Assembly (NCBI GenBank): GCA_020853895.1
Contig: JADYYB010000211.1
Span: forward strand, 1-52,393
DNA: 52,393 nucleotides
Source of the DNA: Bauldia sp.
GTDB taxonomy: Bacteria > Pseudomonadota > Alphaproteobacteria > Rhizobiales > Kaistiaceae
Direction of reading: 5' to 3'
Position 1 is the first letter of the stretch. Every line of letters starts with the position of its first letter. This document shows positions 52,301 through 52,393 of this stretch, piece by piece. Below the pieces are notes generated by a model that saw only the letters and a list, made by a program, of their open reading frames with translations, had not been told where the DNA came from and made no database searches. A program made the translations under genes and the position numbers.

Positions 52301-52393
52301 CGGGCTGATCGGCGCCACGGTGCTGACGCTCCTCTTCGTCCCCGCGCTCTACGCGCTCTGGTTCCGCGTGCGGCCCAGCCAGCCGGCCGAGGC
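49326..52393 (+). CDS. RND family efflux transporter (reaches the window edge)
   Basis: At least 1022 residues, near the usual full length, with the stop beyond the window. Starts MSRFNLSSWAVTHPALLLFL. The first membrane helix is followed by a porter domain (AGAYSYTQLGRAEDPSFTIK, LQEVPHFYQVRTYSTPG), then helices with the proton-relay pair in LGLLVDDAIIAIEMM near residue 400, the second periplasmic half and closing helices (LAGMIMRNTVILVDQIGRE, RTRPVVLTALASILAMVPLS). It is like the AcrB/CzcA-type pumps for hydrophobic compounds, closer to the multidrug than the heavy-metal group by the DD motif (not DExG). Its ATG overlaps the adaptor stop; TetR likely controls both. Confidence 0.93.
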   Translation, partial: MSRFNLSSWAVTHPALLLFLLIMLSAAGAYSYTQLGRAEDPSFTIKVMNVTAAWPGATADEMQRLVADPIEKTLQEVPHFYQVRTYSTPGVSYLQVQLDDATAPADVPDLWYQIRKRITDMSGTLPEGVIGPFFNDEFGDVDSALYVLTGDGVTARQLKDEAEAIRQHLLSVANVDKVRFYGVQDEKIFIEFSHAKLATLGISPQQIFDSIARQNAIVPSGIIETSADRVHLRVEGALSGVEALAAVPVEADGRVFRLGDIATVSEGFADPPTATVRHEGVAGIAIGVVMAEGTNILTLGEDLEAAMHEITADLPVGFSIDQIADQPEVVAESVGEFLRVFAEALAIVLLVSFLFLGWRTGIVVALAVPLVLAIVMIVMLTLGMSLERITLGALIIALGLLVDDAIIAIEMMMVKMEEGYDRISAAGFAWSSTAFPMLTGTLVTAAGFLPVGFAQSTTSEYAGGIFWVVGIALIASWVVAVVFTPYLGTKLLPTPKKRAGGHDEHALYDGRFYRAMRAVVTWCVNHRVVVTATTVALFVGALWSFQFVQQQFFPSSTRPEVLAEIRLPQGSSFQATEAAVEKLEAMIADDPEVTTYTTYTGFGTPRFALTTNPELPKENYAVVVMMTPGEEARDRVVERLNDFAAEGGLPEARLRVSILALGPPVGFPVQFRITGPDPMEVREIAHAVLARMEADPNLVEANLDWNELSKSVRLEIDQERARALGLTPQDVGQALQTLISGVTVTQVRDGIELIDVVARAVPEERLDLDRLPDLTIANRDGNPIPLAQVARLEYGSEEPILWRLNRETFITARADVVAGMQPPDASAAAFAAMADLRASLPAGYRIEVGGAAEESARANGALTAVFPVMILVMLTLLMIQLQSFSQIFLVFATAPLGLIGATAALLLLDRPFGFVALLGVIALAGMIMRNTVILVDQIGREREAGSDPFQAIINATIRRTRPVVLTALASILAMVPLSQNIFWGPMAVAIMGGLIGATVLTLLFVPALYALWFRVRPSQPAE

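Overview
The window is about 52 kb of high-GC, densely coded DNA that reads like an alphaproteobacterial chromosome, most likely Hyphomicrobiales (Rhizobiales). The indications are a Bradyrhizobium-type D-tartrate dehydratase, paired Ku genes, an alphaproteobacterial PBP1A, several PQQ dehydrogenase loci, and dispersed intergenic palindromes built on CCTCCCC/GGGGAGG. No tRNA, rRNA or CRISPR array was found. The first gene (left edge) and the last gene (right edge) run off the window.

Left part (1-11.2 kb): the 5' part of a tarD-like enolase-superfamily gene, a tiny membrane protein, then two convergent ku genes (1129-2034 and 5558-4749). Between them sits an intact IS1595-family element (2077-4572) with 25/28 matching terminal repeats, an 8-bp target duplication and three passenger genes, one a PIN-domain protein. 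It landed inside a palindromic repeat that otherwise separates the ku genes. Then come an exported SH3 protein, a PBP1A with its own C-terminal SH3 domain, and a sigma-54 activator without a sensor domain.

Quinoprotein region (11.3-29.6 kb): three PQQ-dependent dehydrogenases, all with the W-D-x-D active-site signature that marks lanthanide-using enzymes. The first is in a long leftward cluster with a cytochrome c, a MoxJ-like binding protein, a cupredoxin-like protein lacking copper ligands, a YVTN beta-propeller and a PQQ-associated ABC binding protein. The other two form an inverted paralogous module, cytochrome(+) / pentapeptide(-) / dehydrogenase(-) / cytochrome(-) facing dehydrogenase(+) / pentapeptide(+). 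The exported pentapeptide-repeat proteins share a six-cysteine architecture and an N-terminal domain I do not recognise. A strong hairpin follows every dehydrogenase gene. A diguanylate cyclase and a UDP-glucuronate decarboxylase lie between the two PQQ loci.

Middle (29.7-34.1 kb): a membrane diguanylate cyclase, an intergenic region with a candidate reverse-strand small RNA, a DUF4097-like lipoprotein, an exported alpha/beta hydrolase and two small envelope genes.

Right part (34.2-52.4 kb): a three-gene unit with 14-nt gaps, made of a LysM/FecR-domain protein, a 1970-residue exported protein with about 19 PKD repeats, and a membrane class III nucleotide cyclase. It looks like an envelope-to-cAMP signalling system. 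After it come a YdcF-family protein, the GDP-fucose genes gmd and fcl, and a TetR regulator divergent from an RND efflux operon with a palindromic operator between them. Taken together the window is dominated by periplasmic redox chemistry, envelope building and second-messenger signalling (two diguanylate cyclases and one class III cyclase). The best candidates for undescribed systems are the dehydrogenase/pentapeptide/cytochrome module and the FecR/PKD/cyclase operon.
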